A stretch of DNA of 64,000 bases from a virus: positions 1 to 64,000 of the IMG/VR virus record IMGVR_UViG_3300027974_000032; one strand, given 5' to 3'. Both the position numbers and the translations under genes were made by a program. Positions 53,638 to 64,000 of this stretch are shown in pieces. The stretch's first letter is position 1; each line of letters starts with the position of its first letter. The notes below the pieces were generated by a model, which saw only the letters and a list, made by a program, of their open reading frames with translations, was not told where the DNA came from and made no database searches.

Positions 53638-54128
53638 TAATTATTCACCTCATATATTGTACCATCAAGAATGACTCCTGCGTTTAAAATCTGAACTTCG
53701 ACAACTTCATCCTTTTCTAGATTTATTACATTTATCACTATATTTCCAGTTTCTGAATCTATGTAGACAATTTCTCCATTAGGTCCAGTTCCCACATTTG
53801 GGATCTTATTTTCTAGTTTAATTGGAAAATTTTTAAAATAGGCAGCAGATGTATTTTGAAGCGCCAAAACGTTTTGTGGATTATACTGTAGGTATAGGCT
53901 AGTTAAATTTTTGATTGGCTGATAAATAACATCTTGTCCATTAACCATGTCATTTCTACTAATGCTAATTAGTTCCTGGCCACCAATATTCTCAAAGATT
54001 AAATCAGTCATTACCTCAATTGGAACGACTGAGTCATCAAAAATAATTAGATCTGGTGTTGCTATCTTTACACTTGCAACTAGTAATGGATCTGCTCCTC
54101 CTGGAGCGTCTGGTGTTGCTAATACCAT
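53637..54128 (-). CDS. Minor tail or virion protein (163 aa)
   Basis: A 163-residue protein of beta-rich composition (IFDDSVVPIEVMTDLIFENIGGQELISISR; EIVYIDSETGNIVINVINL). Similar small proteins follow the big minor tail gene in other actinophages. One-base overlaps on both sides keep it within the tail operon. Confidence 0.55.
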   Translation of the reverse strand: MVLATPDAPGGADPLLVASVKIATPDLIIFDDSVVPIEVMTDLIFENIGGQELISISRNDMVNGQDVIYQPIKNLTSLYLQYNPQNVLALQNTSAAYFKNFPIKLENKIPNVGTGPNGEIVYIDSETGNIVINVINLEKDEVVEVQILNAGVILDGTIYEVNN

Positions 54129-57100
54129 TATGCTACCTCACTTAAATATACTGTCATTGATGGACCATTAAAATCTTTTGAGTGCTGGATATTGTAGATT
54201 ACATATCTAGAGTCTTCCTTGCCAGCCTTATTTACGCTATTTTGTGAATAATTAATTTTAACAATATCTCCAAGTTGCAATGTCGGAGTTGAGAAAATCT
54301 TAATACCAAATGATTTTCTTGGTTTAGTTATTTTAGATGTTACCCACTTCATAAGTTCGTTGGCATCATCTTCTGTCTGAATGTATGGAACATTTAAAGA
54401 AAAATCTTTTTTGCCATAAGTCATTCTACTAAGTTTAATATCTTCATATGCTTTTTCTATTTTAAAAGGAGAGGATATTAATTGGTTATTTTTAAACTCT
54501 GGATTTGAAAAATCGCTATTTTTTGAAAAATAATCATCTACAGTTAAGGAGTTTCTTGATTCTTGTGTAAAGGTTATTCCCTGAATTCTTAAATAGTTTC
54601 CAGTAGTTTCATCTAGGCTAAGTGCGGTATCTGTTGCATTGAATATCATAAACTCAGCACCATAAGATCCTGCTCTAAATCCAGAAACAGTATATCCTTT
54701 AATTCTGTTAAAAGTTGGTGATAACTTTGCATACAGAGCGGGGTACGCTTTATCATATCTAATATTAAAGGTTGAGGCTTCACGCATAATGGTACCAAAC
54801 TCTTCAAAATAAATCTTATACTCTGGAGGTTGATTTGGACTTATTCCAGATAGATAAGTTCCTTGTATGATTCCACTCATTGCATATTTTCTGAATGACT
54901 CATTTGCATCTATTTCTGCATCATCAAATATTGAGTTAACTGGTGTATCAAGAACAAACGATGTATTTTGGCTATAGTTATTTGTCAGTGCATAAATATT
55001 TTCAAACATAATTCTTGAAGATCCTCTTACGAACAAAGCCATATTATTATATACTGGAAGAGGAGTTGTATCATCAACGGTTGTAATTAATTTATTATTT
55101 ATATATAGGTAGAATCTTCTAATGTTTCCAATATCTTGATACTCTACAGATAAGTCGTATACCGTTGGATTTTGCTCAGAAGCCATCCTGTATTGACCTG
55201 TAAATTTTCCATCGTCTACAATAATATTGGACAATCCTTCCCAAAGTTTTACTGGAATAGCGTTACCTTCATTTTGCTCTATTTTATAAAATAAAATGTT
55301 GTTTACATTTGCAGACTCCAAAGAATTTAAATCAGTTGTACCTAATGCAACAATTTCAAAATAATATCCATTATTTGTTTCTGGATTAATCAGAACACCT
55401 AATCCACCAGAACCACCAGCAATTGTAATTGTTTGATCTGGTGTTGAGCCAGGAACTACATAATATGTTGAACTGCCAATGGCTGTTTGTCCACGATCCA
55501 TATTATTTTCTATTTTTCCAATAACTCTCATCCTTGTTCCAAAGTGCTTATATCTGTCATTTAATGGTTTCTTGACATATGATATAAAATCAAGAGGTGA
55601 TTCTGTAGTTGTAAATGATGGTCCATTCATTAATAATGCTGATGACTGTATTGTTCCAGTTTGAGTAACCCTCATATTTGCAACATCCGACTCAGTTGTA
55701 TAGTTAGATGACAAAAAGTTTCTGATAATTCCATTACGTGTAGTTTTTTCTGCAAGTGTTTTATTTATTCCAGCAGTACCAATTGATGTTGTTGGTGGTG
55801 TAAGACCATTTGTAAATAAGTATTTTGACTGCATCGTACAACCTTGAACGTTTTCATTATTTGACCAATAAGGGTCTAGGCCAGCAGAGTGTGATGTAAC
55901 TGGAGTTCCAAATTGTGCACGTCCATGTTTTGCAACTGCACCATTTTTAAGTCGTAGAGTTCCATTAACTTCTTCATAGTTTGGTTCAGAGTAGATACGT
56001 ACTAGTCCTGTTGGATAGATCTTTCCATTAAAAGGAAGTTTAGAAAAATAGTTTTCGTACTCTTGTACATTATTAATCCACACATTGCCATAGCCAGATA
56101 TATTATATTCAACTGCATCAAACTTTATAATCTCTCCATTTGAATAAAAGTATCCATTATATCTTGTAATCCAGTAAACTCCCTCTCCAAGATCCATAGT
56201 ATTGTTAATTAATCGATTACCAGATACAGTTGGAACGGATGCAGATAGGTTTGAATTTAATGGAATAGCGCTAAGCATATACGTTGACTGATTTCCTACC
56301 TGATTATTTACAGATTTTGTTGTAGAGGTACCACTAACTTCCCACAGAAGTACAGGCTTATATATCCATGTCTTTTCTGCATCAACAAGGTTTGCTTGTC
56401 TAATTGAGCCTATTGATCTTTGAATATATCTTGTTTCATAATTAATGACACCATCGTTATATACTGTTGTGTCCTGACCACTTATTTCAATTATGTTTGC
56501 ATTATTTGTATCACCATCTAAAACAAAATCTGTTGATCTTTCTGACTCTAAAGGCATAACGAAGTTTTTACTCATCATGACAAAGTTGTTATACTCATCA
56601 AAAAACATTGCTGTTTGTGTTGATACTGCTAGGTCTTGTAATATTTCTGCGACATTCTTATCTGGCGGTATAAAGAAATATGGAATAACAAGATCCTTTT
56701 CTCCATCAACTCTGTTAAAAGCATAGTTAGAAAATCCGATTGAATCAAGCAGTAGTGATACTGCTGCAGATAAAGATGTATTTGTTGATAGTATTTGTGG
56801 AGCAATTAATGATTCAAAATAAAAATATAAGTCTCTTAAACTAAGTTCAATCCTTTTTGATGAATTATCTATAGATGGAAATCCTTCTGAATACATAGTC
56901 TTAATTGGTACGTAATAATCATACCCACCAACATCTACAACTATTTCATAAAACTTAAACTGGATATGTCTTGAAATATAGTCCTTAATTATGCTATCTG
57001 CATTATTTGATTGAAAGGCATCATCATAATCAAAGAGTGTAACTGATCCAGTTGATGCAAGTAGTTGACTTACTGGCATTCCAGTAATGCCAAGGTCTGA

Positions 57101-58354
57101 TGCCATTTTTGTAACATTGTAAGAAGATGTCTTGTCTGAAAGGTTCACTGAAAGTCTTGGTGATAACTCTATCAAGTCAAAAGTTGCATCCACCTTGTTC
57201 ATTGTGTCTACCACGACCCTAATTCCAGAAATGTAATCTAGTTCACGATATACAGTTGAGTTGTCCGTAGTGCTTGTATACTTTAGTGGACTTGTTAAGT
57301 CTGTTACAAAGTTAGTTAGTCTTGTTACTGTTTCATCCTCTAGTTGCCACCCATATGTTGGGGTAAAGTTTTCGTACTCAGTTCCCGTCCAAATATAGTA
57401 TTTGCCTATGTCGGATTCATTTGCTGAAACTAAATATGCATACCCAGTTACAGATTTTTGTGGCAACCAGGAGACTGATGAGTGTGACTCTGCAAAAACA
57501 AAAGTATCTCTATACTTGTCTGGAATAATTAACCCATAAGAAAGTTCAACATATCCATCTGCTGCAATTACTGGATCGCCATTTTTTCTAGTTGATGATT
57601 GATTAAATGATAAAACATCCACCCAATTATTTGACTTTAAAGACTGAACCTTCCATCTTACTGGAGTTGTTTTATTAGCATTTCCATAAAATGGATCTGA
57701 AAATGTTGACGATGAGTTAGAAAATGTACCTAGGTCTAAACTTCCGACATTTGTTTGCATCTTAATAATAATCTTATTTGTAGGAATTTTATTTTCATAT
57801 ACAACAAATGGTGCTGAGTCTTCAATATTATATTGACCGTTAATTAACTTATTAGCAATACCATATTCCACACCACCCTCTGTTCTGTAAGATGACCAGT
57901 ACTTAAATTGATCATTTTTATCTGCCATATAATACCTTGGTCTTTTTGCCATATTTACATTAGAGTGGTGAAGATATGAATTAGAGAAATACCTTGCTTT
58001 GTTAATTCCTGATCTTGGTCTAAATGGTTTAAAGCAGTCTTCTAGAGAGTAGAGCATTTTAATTTTATCTTTTGTTGCCGTTAATGTAAATGGTACATTG
58101 CTGTCATCTATACCTCCATCAATAACAACATCTGCATCTGTCGCATTTGTATAATAATTGCCCTGATCATTTGGGTCAAAGGTGTTTGTAATTGTTTGAT
58201 AGTTTGACCCAGAAGTTGTAGGTCTATATCTATAGTTACCAATTTTAAATATATTATCTGGCATATTCATATTCCACTCTGCGATCACCGCAGATTGTGT
58301 TTTTACAACAGAAGATGTTTGTAAATGATTTTTTAGTTCATCATTTTTAAACAT
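54128..58354 (-). CDS. Large minor tail protein with LamG-like region
   Basis: A 1408-residue protein. The middle has long Asn/Thr-rich beta regions and a region near residues 980-1180 with GYYFEIVALGT and RFYLYINNKLITTVDD that resembles a LamG/concanavalin-like carbohydrate-binding fold. The C-terminus (IKIFSTPTLQLGDIVKINYSQ) resembles a tail-hub or baseplate protein. The start ATG at 58354 overlaps the upstream stop (TAATG). It probably forms the tail tip and may bind host glycans. Confidence 0.75.
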   Translation of the reverse strand: MFKNDELKNHLQTSSVVKTQSAVIAEWNMNMPDNIFKIGNYRYRPTTSGSNYQTITNTFDPNDQGNYYTNATDADVVIDGGIDDSNVPFTLTATKDKIKMLYSLEDCFKPFRPRSGINKARYFSNSYLHHSNVNMAKRPRYYMADKNDQFKYWSSYRTEGGVEYGIANKLINGQYNIEDSAPFVVYENKIPTNKIIIKMQTNVGSLDLGTFSNSSSTFSDPFYGNANKTTPVRWKVQSLKSNNWVDVLSFNQSSTRKNGDPVIAADGYVELSYGLIIPDKYRDTFVFAESHSSVSWLPQKSVTGYAYLVSANESDIGKYYIWTGTEYENFTPTYGWQLEDETVTRLTNFVTDLTSPLKYTSTTDNSTVYRELDYISGIRVVVDTMNKVDATFDLIELSPRLSVNLSDKTSSYNVTKMASDLGITGMPVSQLLASTGSVTLFDYDDAFQSNNADSIIKDYISRHIQFKFYEIVVDVGGYDYYVPIKTMYSEGFPSIDNSSKRIELSLRDLYFYFESLIAPQILSTNTSLSAAVSLLLDSIGFSNYAFNRVDGEKDLVIPYFFIPPDKNVAEILQDLAVSTQTAMFFDEYNNFVMMSKNFVMPLESERSTDFVLDGDTNNANIIEISGQDTTVYNDGVINYETRYIQRSIGSIRQANLVDAEKTWIYKPVLLWEVSGTSTTKSVNNQVGNQSTYMLSAIPLNSNLSASVPTVSGNRLINNTMDLGEGVYWITRYNGYFYSNGEIIKFDAVEYNISGYGNVWINNVQEYENYFSKLPFNGKIYPTGLVRIYSEPNYEEVNGTLRLKNGAVAKHGRAQFGTPVTSHSAGLDPYWSNNENVQGCTMQSKYLFTNGLTPPTTSIGTAGINKTLAEKTTRNGIIRNFLSSNYTTESDVANMRVTQTGTIQSSALLMNGPSFTTTESPLDFISYVKKPLNDRYKHFGTRMRVIGKIENNMDRGQTAIGSSTYYVVPGSTPDQTITIAGGSGGLGVLINPETNNGYYFEIVALGTTDLNSLESANVNNILFYKIEQNEGNAIPVKLWEGLSNIIVDDGKFTGQYRMASEQNPTVYDLSVEYQDIGNIRRFYLYINNKLITTVDDTTPLPVYNNMALFVRGSSRIMFENIYALTNNYSQNTSFVLDTPVNSIFDDAEIDANESFRKYAMSGIIQGTYLSGISPNQPPEYKIYFEEFGTIMREASTFNIRYDKAYPALYAKLSPTFNRIKGYTVSGFRAGSYGAEFMIFNATDTALSLDETTGNYLRIQGITFTQESRNSLTVDDYFSKNSDFSNPEFKNNQLISSPFKIEKAYEDIKLSRMTYGKKDFSLNVPYIQTEDDANELMKWVTSKITKPRKSFGIKIFSTPTLQLGDIVKINYSQNSVNKAGKEDSRYVIYNIQHSKDFNGPSMTVYLSEVA

Positions 58355-59052
58355 TATGCCTCTTCCAGTGTTACAGAAACATTCCAAAAATCAAAATTAG
58401 AATTTCCACGTTTAACAACTGTATATGAAAAATCTGATATAAACATTTCTACAACTTGGTTATATTGAGATAGATGGCCATAGGCAGAATCATTTTTCCC
58501 AAATTCAGAATATTTATCATAAGCAAGATAAACCCAGAAAGATCCTTTATGGTTTTCATACCAATCTAAAAGTTCAACTCCTCCTGCACCACCATCAGTT
58601 GTATACTGCTGAGCAAGTATTGTTTGGTTTGGAAGAATAGCAAAACTACCATCTGAATCTGGATTTCTAGACCCAGTTGTTTCTAATGATGTTTTCCCTG
58701 TTGTAGAATTAAATTCTGGGGCAAGGGCGTGTGCTCTTGATGGCAACATGTTCCATGATGTGGATAGGGTTAGTTTATCTGCAGTATGATAAGATCTCAT
58801 TCTGCCATTAATCATTCTTTCACGCTTTTCTATTCTAACATTTTTAAGATCTAATTGTGACCTATTGTCATCTGAAAGAATTAAAAATTGATCTAACTTA
58901 TTTGGGTCAGATTCTGCTCCTGGGTCTGAGCCTATTTCTAAGCCATTTGGAATATAAAGACCATTAATTAGTGTTCCAGAATTTTCTGACCATAGGATTG
59001 CTTGTGGTCTTCCATATTTTTTTCTTCCATTCATATATCCTGTAGTTGCCAT
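58354..59052 (-). CDS. Distal tail-like protein
   Basis: A 232-residue protein directly downstream of the tape measure gene: GRPQAILWSENSGTLINGLYIPNG, then LTLSTSWNMLPSRAHAL and a late FWVYLAYDKYSEFG and YTVVKRGNSNFDFWNVSVTLEEA. The position and length fit a distal tail (Dit-like) or first minor tail protein. Start and stop overlap both neighbours. Confidence 0.7.
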   Translation of the reverse strand: MATTGYMNGRKKYGRPQAILWSENSGTLINGLYIPNGLEIGSDPGAESDPNKLDQFLILSDDNRSQLDLKNVRIEKRERMINGRMRSYHTADKLTLSTSWNMLPSRAHALAPEFNSTTGKTSLETTGSRNPDSDGSFAILPNQTILAQQYTTDGGAGGVELLDWYENHKGSFWVYLAYDKYSEFGKNDSAYGHLSQYNQVVEMFISDFSYTVVKRGNSNFDFWNVSVTLEEA

Positions 59053-62000
59053 TATAGTCTTGAACTCCTAATTCTTTGTGAATCAATTTGCTTAATGTGT
59101 GACATAACTGATCTTGCAATTTCGTCTGGATTTGCATCAGACTTTACATTTACACTAAGACTATAATTATACACTGAGTCGCCCACTGAATCCCCATTAT
59201 TAATTGCCTTCATTTTTTCTACTCCATGAGTATCAACTGCATACTTGCTCATAACAAACTCTCCTGGAGTAAGTCTTGCTGCAACAGTATCAGACCCCAT
59301 AGCAAATCCACCAACAGCAAATGATTTTGGAATCATTCCTCCAGTGTAAAGACCCATTGACTTCATTGCTTGACCTGTGTATCTTGCTGTTGAAAGTGCT
59401 CCAGCAGTTCCACCAAGAGATTTTGTCATTGTAGGAGATGCAATTAGTGCCCTTGACATATTAATTGCAATTGATTCTGGAGAAAGAATATCCTGAGCAA
59501 GTCCAACCGCCTTATTTAAACTTGCTGTATTGGTTGCTTTGCGAACAGCAAGACCTGCAATCTTACCCATAGATGCGGTAATTTCTTGAGCATCAGCATT
59601 TAGTGCATCCATTGCTTTAAGTGCAGCAAGTGCCTCTGCTGAGGCTGCTGCTGCTTCTGCTGCTGCAGCATCTGCTGCTGCTGCTGCTGAATCTGCAAAC
59701 TCTTTCTTTGCATCATCGCTGGCTTCAGGATCTACCACTACTGGTGGTGGCTTTGGAGTACCATCTCCTGGTCCAACCACTAATCCGCTTCCAGGAAGGG
59801 TTGCGCCACTTCTTAGTCTATCTAGTTCTGCAAAAGCAGCACGTGCTGCTGCTGCTACTGCATCAATTGCCAACTTCAGCGCATCAGCGTCACCTTTAGC
59901 ACCCTTAAGAATATTATTTAAGAAGTTTGGATCATTAATATCTATACCAGCGCTCTTTGCTAAATCTAGTGCAGTAACTGCTGCATCAATTTGGGCTTTT
60001 GTCATTCCAAAATACATAATAGATTCTTTTTGTTTTTCAATTACACGCTCTAGTGCTACCTTTTCAGCAGTAATCTTATCTATATTGTCTTGTATTTTAA
60101 CTGCTTCTTTTTCAAGGTCCCATAATTTTTCTTTTTGAATTTTAGCAATATCCATTGCTAATTGCTTATTTTGTTTTTCTAAAGCAGTTCTTCCAAGAGC
60201 ATTAATTTGATTATCTCTTGAATTTGTTAATGCAGTAGACATTGTGCTCATACCCTGTGCTGCCTGTCGTGCTCTTTCATCTTGTACAATGCCTGCTGCT
60301 GCAGATATATCTCCACGACTTAATGCATCAGCAAGTGATAGTCTATTCTTTTGTGCTGCTGCAATATCTTCATTAATTGTCTTTATCTTATCAAGTGCTT
60401 TTACCTGTTCATCATATTTAGCATTAATCTCGTCTTCTGCTAAAGCAATTTTTTGAAGTTCATAGTCATTGACTTTAATTTTATATTCAAGTGGTGCAAT
60501 TTTTGCATCTGTAATTTTCTTTATTTCAGCATTTACACCCTCAAGAGCAATTTGTTGCTCAAGGATTTGATCATTATATTTTTTAAATGTTGGAGCATTC
60601 TGCATATCAATCAGATGCTCTGTAAGAGCAATATATGCTTGAGCCATCTTGAGTCTAGATAGTTCATAATCTCCCTGATCCTGTGTTGCAATTGCAACCT
60701 TTTCTGCTTTTTTCTTTTCCTCATTGTATTTCTTTATTGCATCTAGTGCTTCTTTCCATTTTGCAGAAGTCTTATCAATTGCAAGAATAGCCTTTGCCAT
60801 ATCTGGATTTGAAGCAATCTCCATTGCCATTGCAGCATCAATACCCGCTGCCCTTAATTTGATTAAAGCACCAGTTTGGTTTGTTACTTCTTTTATTTTG
60901 GCAGCCATGTCCTTAAAGAAATCATATGTGTCGTTTCCACCTGTTGATGTTCCGTTTCCAGCAGAATTTGCAGCATCATTAAATCCTTTAATCATAGCAA
61001 TAGTTGCTGCAATTTCTTTTTGAAGATCTTTAGTCCATTTATTTGCAGCAATATTTGCTTCATTACGTCTTTTTGCAGCATCTGCACTTAAGTCTGCTGC
61101 CTTGCCTGCTGCTATGTTAGCATCTGCAACTGCATTAAGAGAACTTGCTAGCCTATAAGCAATTGCTGCTTGAGTAATCATTTCTACTGAAACCCCTGCA
61201 GTTGCTGCCTTAAGCAATAAAGAACCATCCTTAAAACTACTTACACCCTTTGTTACTGCAGCAAGTTCAGGATTTATCATCATAATTGCTTTTCTCATTA
61301 AGAATAGTTGTGCATTGCTTCCTGGTACCTGCTTTTTAATAGTGCCGATCATGGTATCAAATGATGAATTAAACTTCTTAAGATCTATCTGTCCAGTTTG
61401 AGTTAGTCTACTTAGGCTCTTAGAGTATGATGAAATACCTGTTGCTGCGTTAGTAAGTGCAGCCCTCTGCTCATCAAATAACTTTGCGCTAATAAATTTA
61501 CTAATATCTTTTTTACTTGCTCCAGTTGAAGCATAAGACTTATCAATTTGGTCTTTTACTTTTCTATAATCATTTTCAAACTTCTTGCTAAATCCTTGAA
61601 GTCCAACTCCAAGTTGTGCATTTAACTTTCCAAACCCTGCATCATCAAATGTAATGTCTTTGAAATTAAGGTTGAGATCTTTCTTTCCAGCCTCTTCTCT
61701 GATAGTATCAATTAAGAGTTGTACTTTTTCTTTTGCCAAGCCCTGAGACATTAACTCAAGACCCTTAAATGTAAGGGCTGCCTTGGCTTTTTCATCACTT
61801 AGGTTTGATACTGCTGTTATTGTTGAACCATAAGACTTCTTAAATCCTGGGTCTGATAACAAAGACTCTCTGGATGTTCTTGTTTGCGATCCAGTCACAT
61901 CATTTGCTTTACCAGCCCTAAATGTTTCTAGTGGTCCCTTTTGTGGGATAAGGCTAAAGTAATCTGCTAGAAATTTTGTCTGATCTGTAGTTGTCTTTAA

Positions 62001-64000
62001 CGCATCTGTGAATGCCTCGACTTGTTGGCGTTCTTTTTCTTTTGCGCTATTGTATGCTTTAATGGCAATAACTCCTGCAATTAATGCTATAGATGCAAGA
62101 CCAAAACCAACTTTAAACTTTGTAACAAATTCCATCATCTTAGTTCCAGTAAGCATTTGCAAGATAGATGAGAATGCAAAAAGTGGACCAGAAATCTGGA
62201 AAGCAACTTCAGATAGTTTACCAAGGTTTCCTCCAGCAGTCTGAGCAATGCCAGATAATGCTGTTAGTGCAAACATTCCACCCATAACTCTTCTGTTTAA
62301 CTTATCCATACTTTCATTAAGTTTTACTTGTTTCTTTACTGCATCAGATTTAGCCAATGAGTCTTTAGTCACTCTTGATTGATCTGCTAATGAGTTTAAT
62401 GGTACTCCCGCTCCCCCAGCAATTCCACCTGGACTAAATGCGTCAGTTGCATATGGTAGGTTTGTGGCTGGATTAATAAGTTTTTTAATTGCAACATTTC
62501 CTAATTGCTGTGCTGCATTTGCAACCTTTGCTTGGCTATTAACCAAGCCAATCTTCATTCCGTCACCTACATTTTCACCTTGTACAATTGCATCCTTCGA
62601 TGGTGACTTTGACTTTGTACCACGAGCAATTCCATCAATTAAAGATTCACCAAGTTGCGTTCCTTCTCTTTTTAAAATTACATCTAATTTTGCTGAAAGA
62701 TTTTTTACATATGGAACCATTTGTGCTTCAAGTTCAGCAACTGTTCCAGTTACGGACTGAGCCATGTGAGCCATTTGTGCTTTTACAAATTGACCTTTAC
62801 CAGATTCAGGAATATTTGGTGTCACTGGATTTTGAATATTTTGCATCATAGCCCAACTCTTTGAACCACTTTGAGAACTACTACTTGGTAAATCTTGTCT
62901 TTGGAATACGTTTGGATTTAATCTTGATGCTAAATCAAATGCTGCAGAGCCTCTTGATTTGTAAGATCCTTGTCCAGGAATTCCAGTTCTGCTTGTAAGT
63001 GTATTTGATTCTGGATTATAATTTGTTCCACTGATTGCACCAACTGGTCCAATAGTAGTAATTTCCTGAATAGATCTTTCAAATGCTGTTGCCATATCTT
63101 TTCCAGCAAGTTGAACTCCTTTTGCAACATCTCTCATTGCTGGTATTACTATTGATTCAAAGTCTGAATCTACCAAAAACTCTTTTCCAGAATTTGCTAG
63201 TGCATCTGCTGCAGAGTTTACAAATAAGTCACCAACTCTTCTAAACTCTTCAAGGTTTCTTGGGTCATTAATTTTAATTCCCATTTCTTTTGCCATTACT
63301 GCAAACAGAGGCGCTGCTGCTGCAGCACCTGATTGTTTTAGTGATGCTACAACATCTGCTGTTGCTGCGCCTTGACCACCTTGTTGACCAGTCTTAGCAT
63401 TCATCCATTCCTGCATAAACAAAGTTATATTTTTAAATCCTTTTACATCTTGTGTTCCAGAAGATGCTCCTCCTGGCATTGATCCACCAACCAAAGTTGT
63501 TGGGCTTTTAAATCCTGCAATATTTCCAGCAATAAGTCCCTTGACCATTCCAGGATATTTTTTAACAGTTCCTGCTGAAAGAATTGCTTCACCATTAGAT
63601 GCCATGATTGGAACAGAATCAGACTTTGGACCACCAGGACCTGAAATAATTCCACCCTCTGCAAACTTTTTTGGCATACGGCCTGGAAGCATCATTCCTG
63701 GATTTGCTGCTGCAAACCTTTGAGAGGCAGCAGTACCATTTACATATGCACGTGTTAATGCTTCAACTGCTGCTGCTTCACTTGTAAACTGTTGAGTTAA
63801 CTTGGCATGTACTTGATCAAGCGAGTGTGCTGCTGCTGCAGCATCTAACTGCTCCGTTGTCATGTAAGTTGTTTCTTGTCCTAAAAGATGTGATTGACCA
63901 GTTAATCCCAAGTATCCATTTCTTAGAGTTAAAAATAATTTAATTATGTTACCAACACCGTTAGCAAGAAGACCAAATGTCATTAGTAGCACTGGTCCTA
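59052..64000 (-). CDS. Tape measure protein, 5' end outside the window
   Basis: At least 1649 residues, with no stop before the window edge. It has long helical and coiled-coil stretches (KKQVKLNESMDKLNRRVM, KAEKVAIATQDQGDYELSRLK), many Ala/Lys repeats and hydrophobic segments (MFALTALSGIAQTAG; IALIAGVIAIKAYN). Two GG...SD(S/T)V...GE-type motifs occur at both ends. The length implies a long tail. Sets tail length; probably an unopened start lies beyond 64000. Confidence 0.9.
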   Translation of the reverse strand, partial: GPVLLMTFGLLANGVGNIIKLFLTLRNGYLGLTGQSHLLGQETTYMTTEQLDAAAAAHSLDQVHAKLTQQFTSEAAAVEALTRAYVNGTAASQRFAAANPGMMLPGRMPKKFAEGGIISGPGGPKSDSVPIMASNGEAILSAGTVKKYPGMVKGLIAGNIAGFKSPTTLVGGSMPGGASSGTQDVKGFKNITLFMQEWMNAKTGQQGGQGAATADVVASLKQSGAAAAAPLFAVMAKEMGIKINDPRNLEEFRRVGDLFVNSAADALANSGKEFLVDSDFESIVIPAMRDVAKGVQLAGKDMATAFERSIQEITTIGPVGAISGTNYNPESNTLTSRTGIPGQGSYKSRGSAAFDLASRLNPNVFQRQDLPSSSSQSGSKSWAMMQNIQNPVTPNIPESGKGQFVKAQMAHMAQSVTGTVAELEAQMVPYVKNLSAKLDVILKREGTQLGESLIDGIARGTKSKSPSKDAIVQGENVGDGMKIGLVNSQAKVANAAQQLGNVAIKKLINPATNLPYATDAFSPGGIAGGAGVPLNSLADQSRVTKDSLAKSDAVKKQVKLNESMDKLNRRVMGGMFALTALSGIAQTAGGNLGKLSEVAFQISGPLFAFSSILQMLTGTKMMEFVTKFKVGFGLASIALIAGVIAIKAYNSAKEKERQQVEAFTDALKTTTDQTKFLADYFSLIPQKGPLETFRAGKANDVTGSQTRTSRESLLSDPGFKKSYGSTITAVSNLSDEKAKAALTFKGLELMSQGLAKEKVQLLIDTIREEAGKKDLNLNFKDITFDDAGFGKLNAQLGVGLQGFSKKFENDYRKVKDQIDKSYASTGASKKDISKFISAKLFDEQRAALTNAATGISSYSKSLSRLTQTGQIDLKKFNSSFDTMIGTIKKQVPGSNAQLFLMRKAIMMINPELAAVTKGVSSFKDGSLLLKAATAGVSVEMITQAAIAYRLASSLNAVADANIAAGKAADLSADAAKRRNEANIAANKWTKDLQKEIAATIAMIKGFNDAANSAGNGTSTGGNDTYDFFKDMAAKIKEVTNQTGALIKLRAAGIDAAMAMEIASNPDMAKAILAIDKTSAKWKEALDAIKKYNEEKKKAEKVAIATQDQGDYELSRLKMAQAYIALTEHLIDMQNAPTFKKYNDQILEQQIALEGVNAEIKKITDAKIAPLEYKIKVNDYELQKIALAEDEINAKYDEQVKALDKIKTINEDIAAAQKNRLSLADALSRGDISAAAGIVQDERARQAAQGMSTMSTALTNSRDNQINALGRTALEKQNKQLAMDIAKIQKEKLWDLEKEAVKIQDNIDKITAEKVALERVIEKQKESIMYFGMTKAQIDAAVTALDLAKSAGIDINDPNFLNNILKGAKGDADALKLAIDAVAAAARAAFAELDRLRSGATLPGSGLVVGPGDGTPKPPPVVVDPEASDDAKKEFADSAAAAADAAAAEAAAASAEALAALKAMDALNADAQEITASMGKIAGLAVRKATNTASLNKAVGLAQDILSPESIAINMSRALIASPTMTKSLGGTAGALSTARYTGQAMKSMGLYTGGMIPKSFAVGGFAMGSDTVAARLTPGEFVMSKYAVDTHGVEKMKAINNGDSVGDSVYNYSLSVNVKSDANPDEIARSVMSHIKQIDSQRIRSSRL

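Noticed and set aside
59621-59899. Plus-strand Leu-rich frame
   Set aside because: It is antisense to an Ala-rich stretch of the tape measure gene.
1-64000. Integrase or attachment site for lysogeny
   Set aside because: No integrase or resolvase catalytic domain was seen; the HTH mini-protein at 39422 lacks one.

Overview
The window is a contiguous, AT-rich piece of a large tailed-phage genome. It holds a tape measure gene, several minor tail genes, a large terminase, a phage replisome, holin-like genes and an endolysin. The portal, protease and capsid genes are not here and must lie outside, so the genome exceeds 64 kb. The host is most likely an actinobacterium: there is a WhiB-type iron-sulfur regulator, an r1t-like holin, DUF7455-like zinc proteins, a proteasome-like Ntn hydrolase and several promoters placed for leaderless mRNAs. 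The low GC and the many 2OG-Fe(II) oxygenases would suit a phage of freshwater actinobacteria, but that is inference.

Layout. Bases 1-981 carry two minus-strand genes. Bases 1024-6902 form a mostly plus-strand block of small genes, seven tRNA genes, two small sulfotransferase-like genes, a secreted protein and an SGNH-type protein, punctuated by near-consensus promoters (TTGACN, 17-bp spacer, TATAMT). From about 6860 to the right end nearly every gene is on the minus strand. Read in transcription order from 64000 downward: tape measure and tail genes (64000-51604); small regulators and the replication module (51600-39580: DnaB helicase, DnaG-type primase, ssDNA-binding protein, PolIII alpha, MazG, RecA, Cas4-like and RuvC-like nucleases); small and large terminase (39038-36743); a secreted Ig-like/Ala-rich protein, a PA14 protein and two holin-like proteins (36722-32840); then a long accessory region (32767-6859).

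The accessory region is the unusual part. It encodes eight 2OG-Fe(II) or Asp-hydroxylase-like oxygenases across the window plus a cupin, a GT60-like and a GT61-like glycosyltransferase, a HAD/nucleotidyltransferase fusion, a GDPD-like enzyme, a carbamoyltransferase, an APS kinase/nucleotidyltransferase fusion, sulfotransferase-like proteins, two SGNH-like proteins and two RsmI-like methylases. There are also stress proteins (Dps, HSP20), a thioredoxin, a secreted nuclease, a secreted subtilase and a CHAP endolysin. Together these suggest protein or glycan decoration by hydroxylation, glycosylation, carbamoylation and sulfation.

Regulatory DNA is legible. A promoter at 32794-32822 sits inside an inverted repeat that would hide the downstream ribosome binding site only in read-through transcripts. 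A terminator and promoter overlap at 10490-10536. A GC-rich, strongly structured non-coding stretch (about 9786-9975) lies just upstream of a small HNH nuclease gene.
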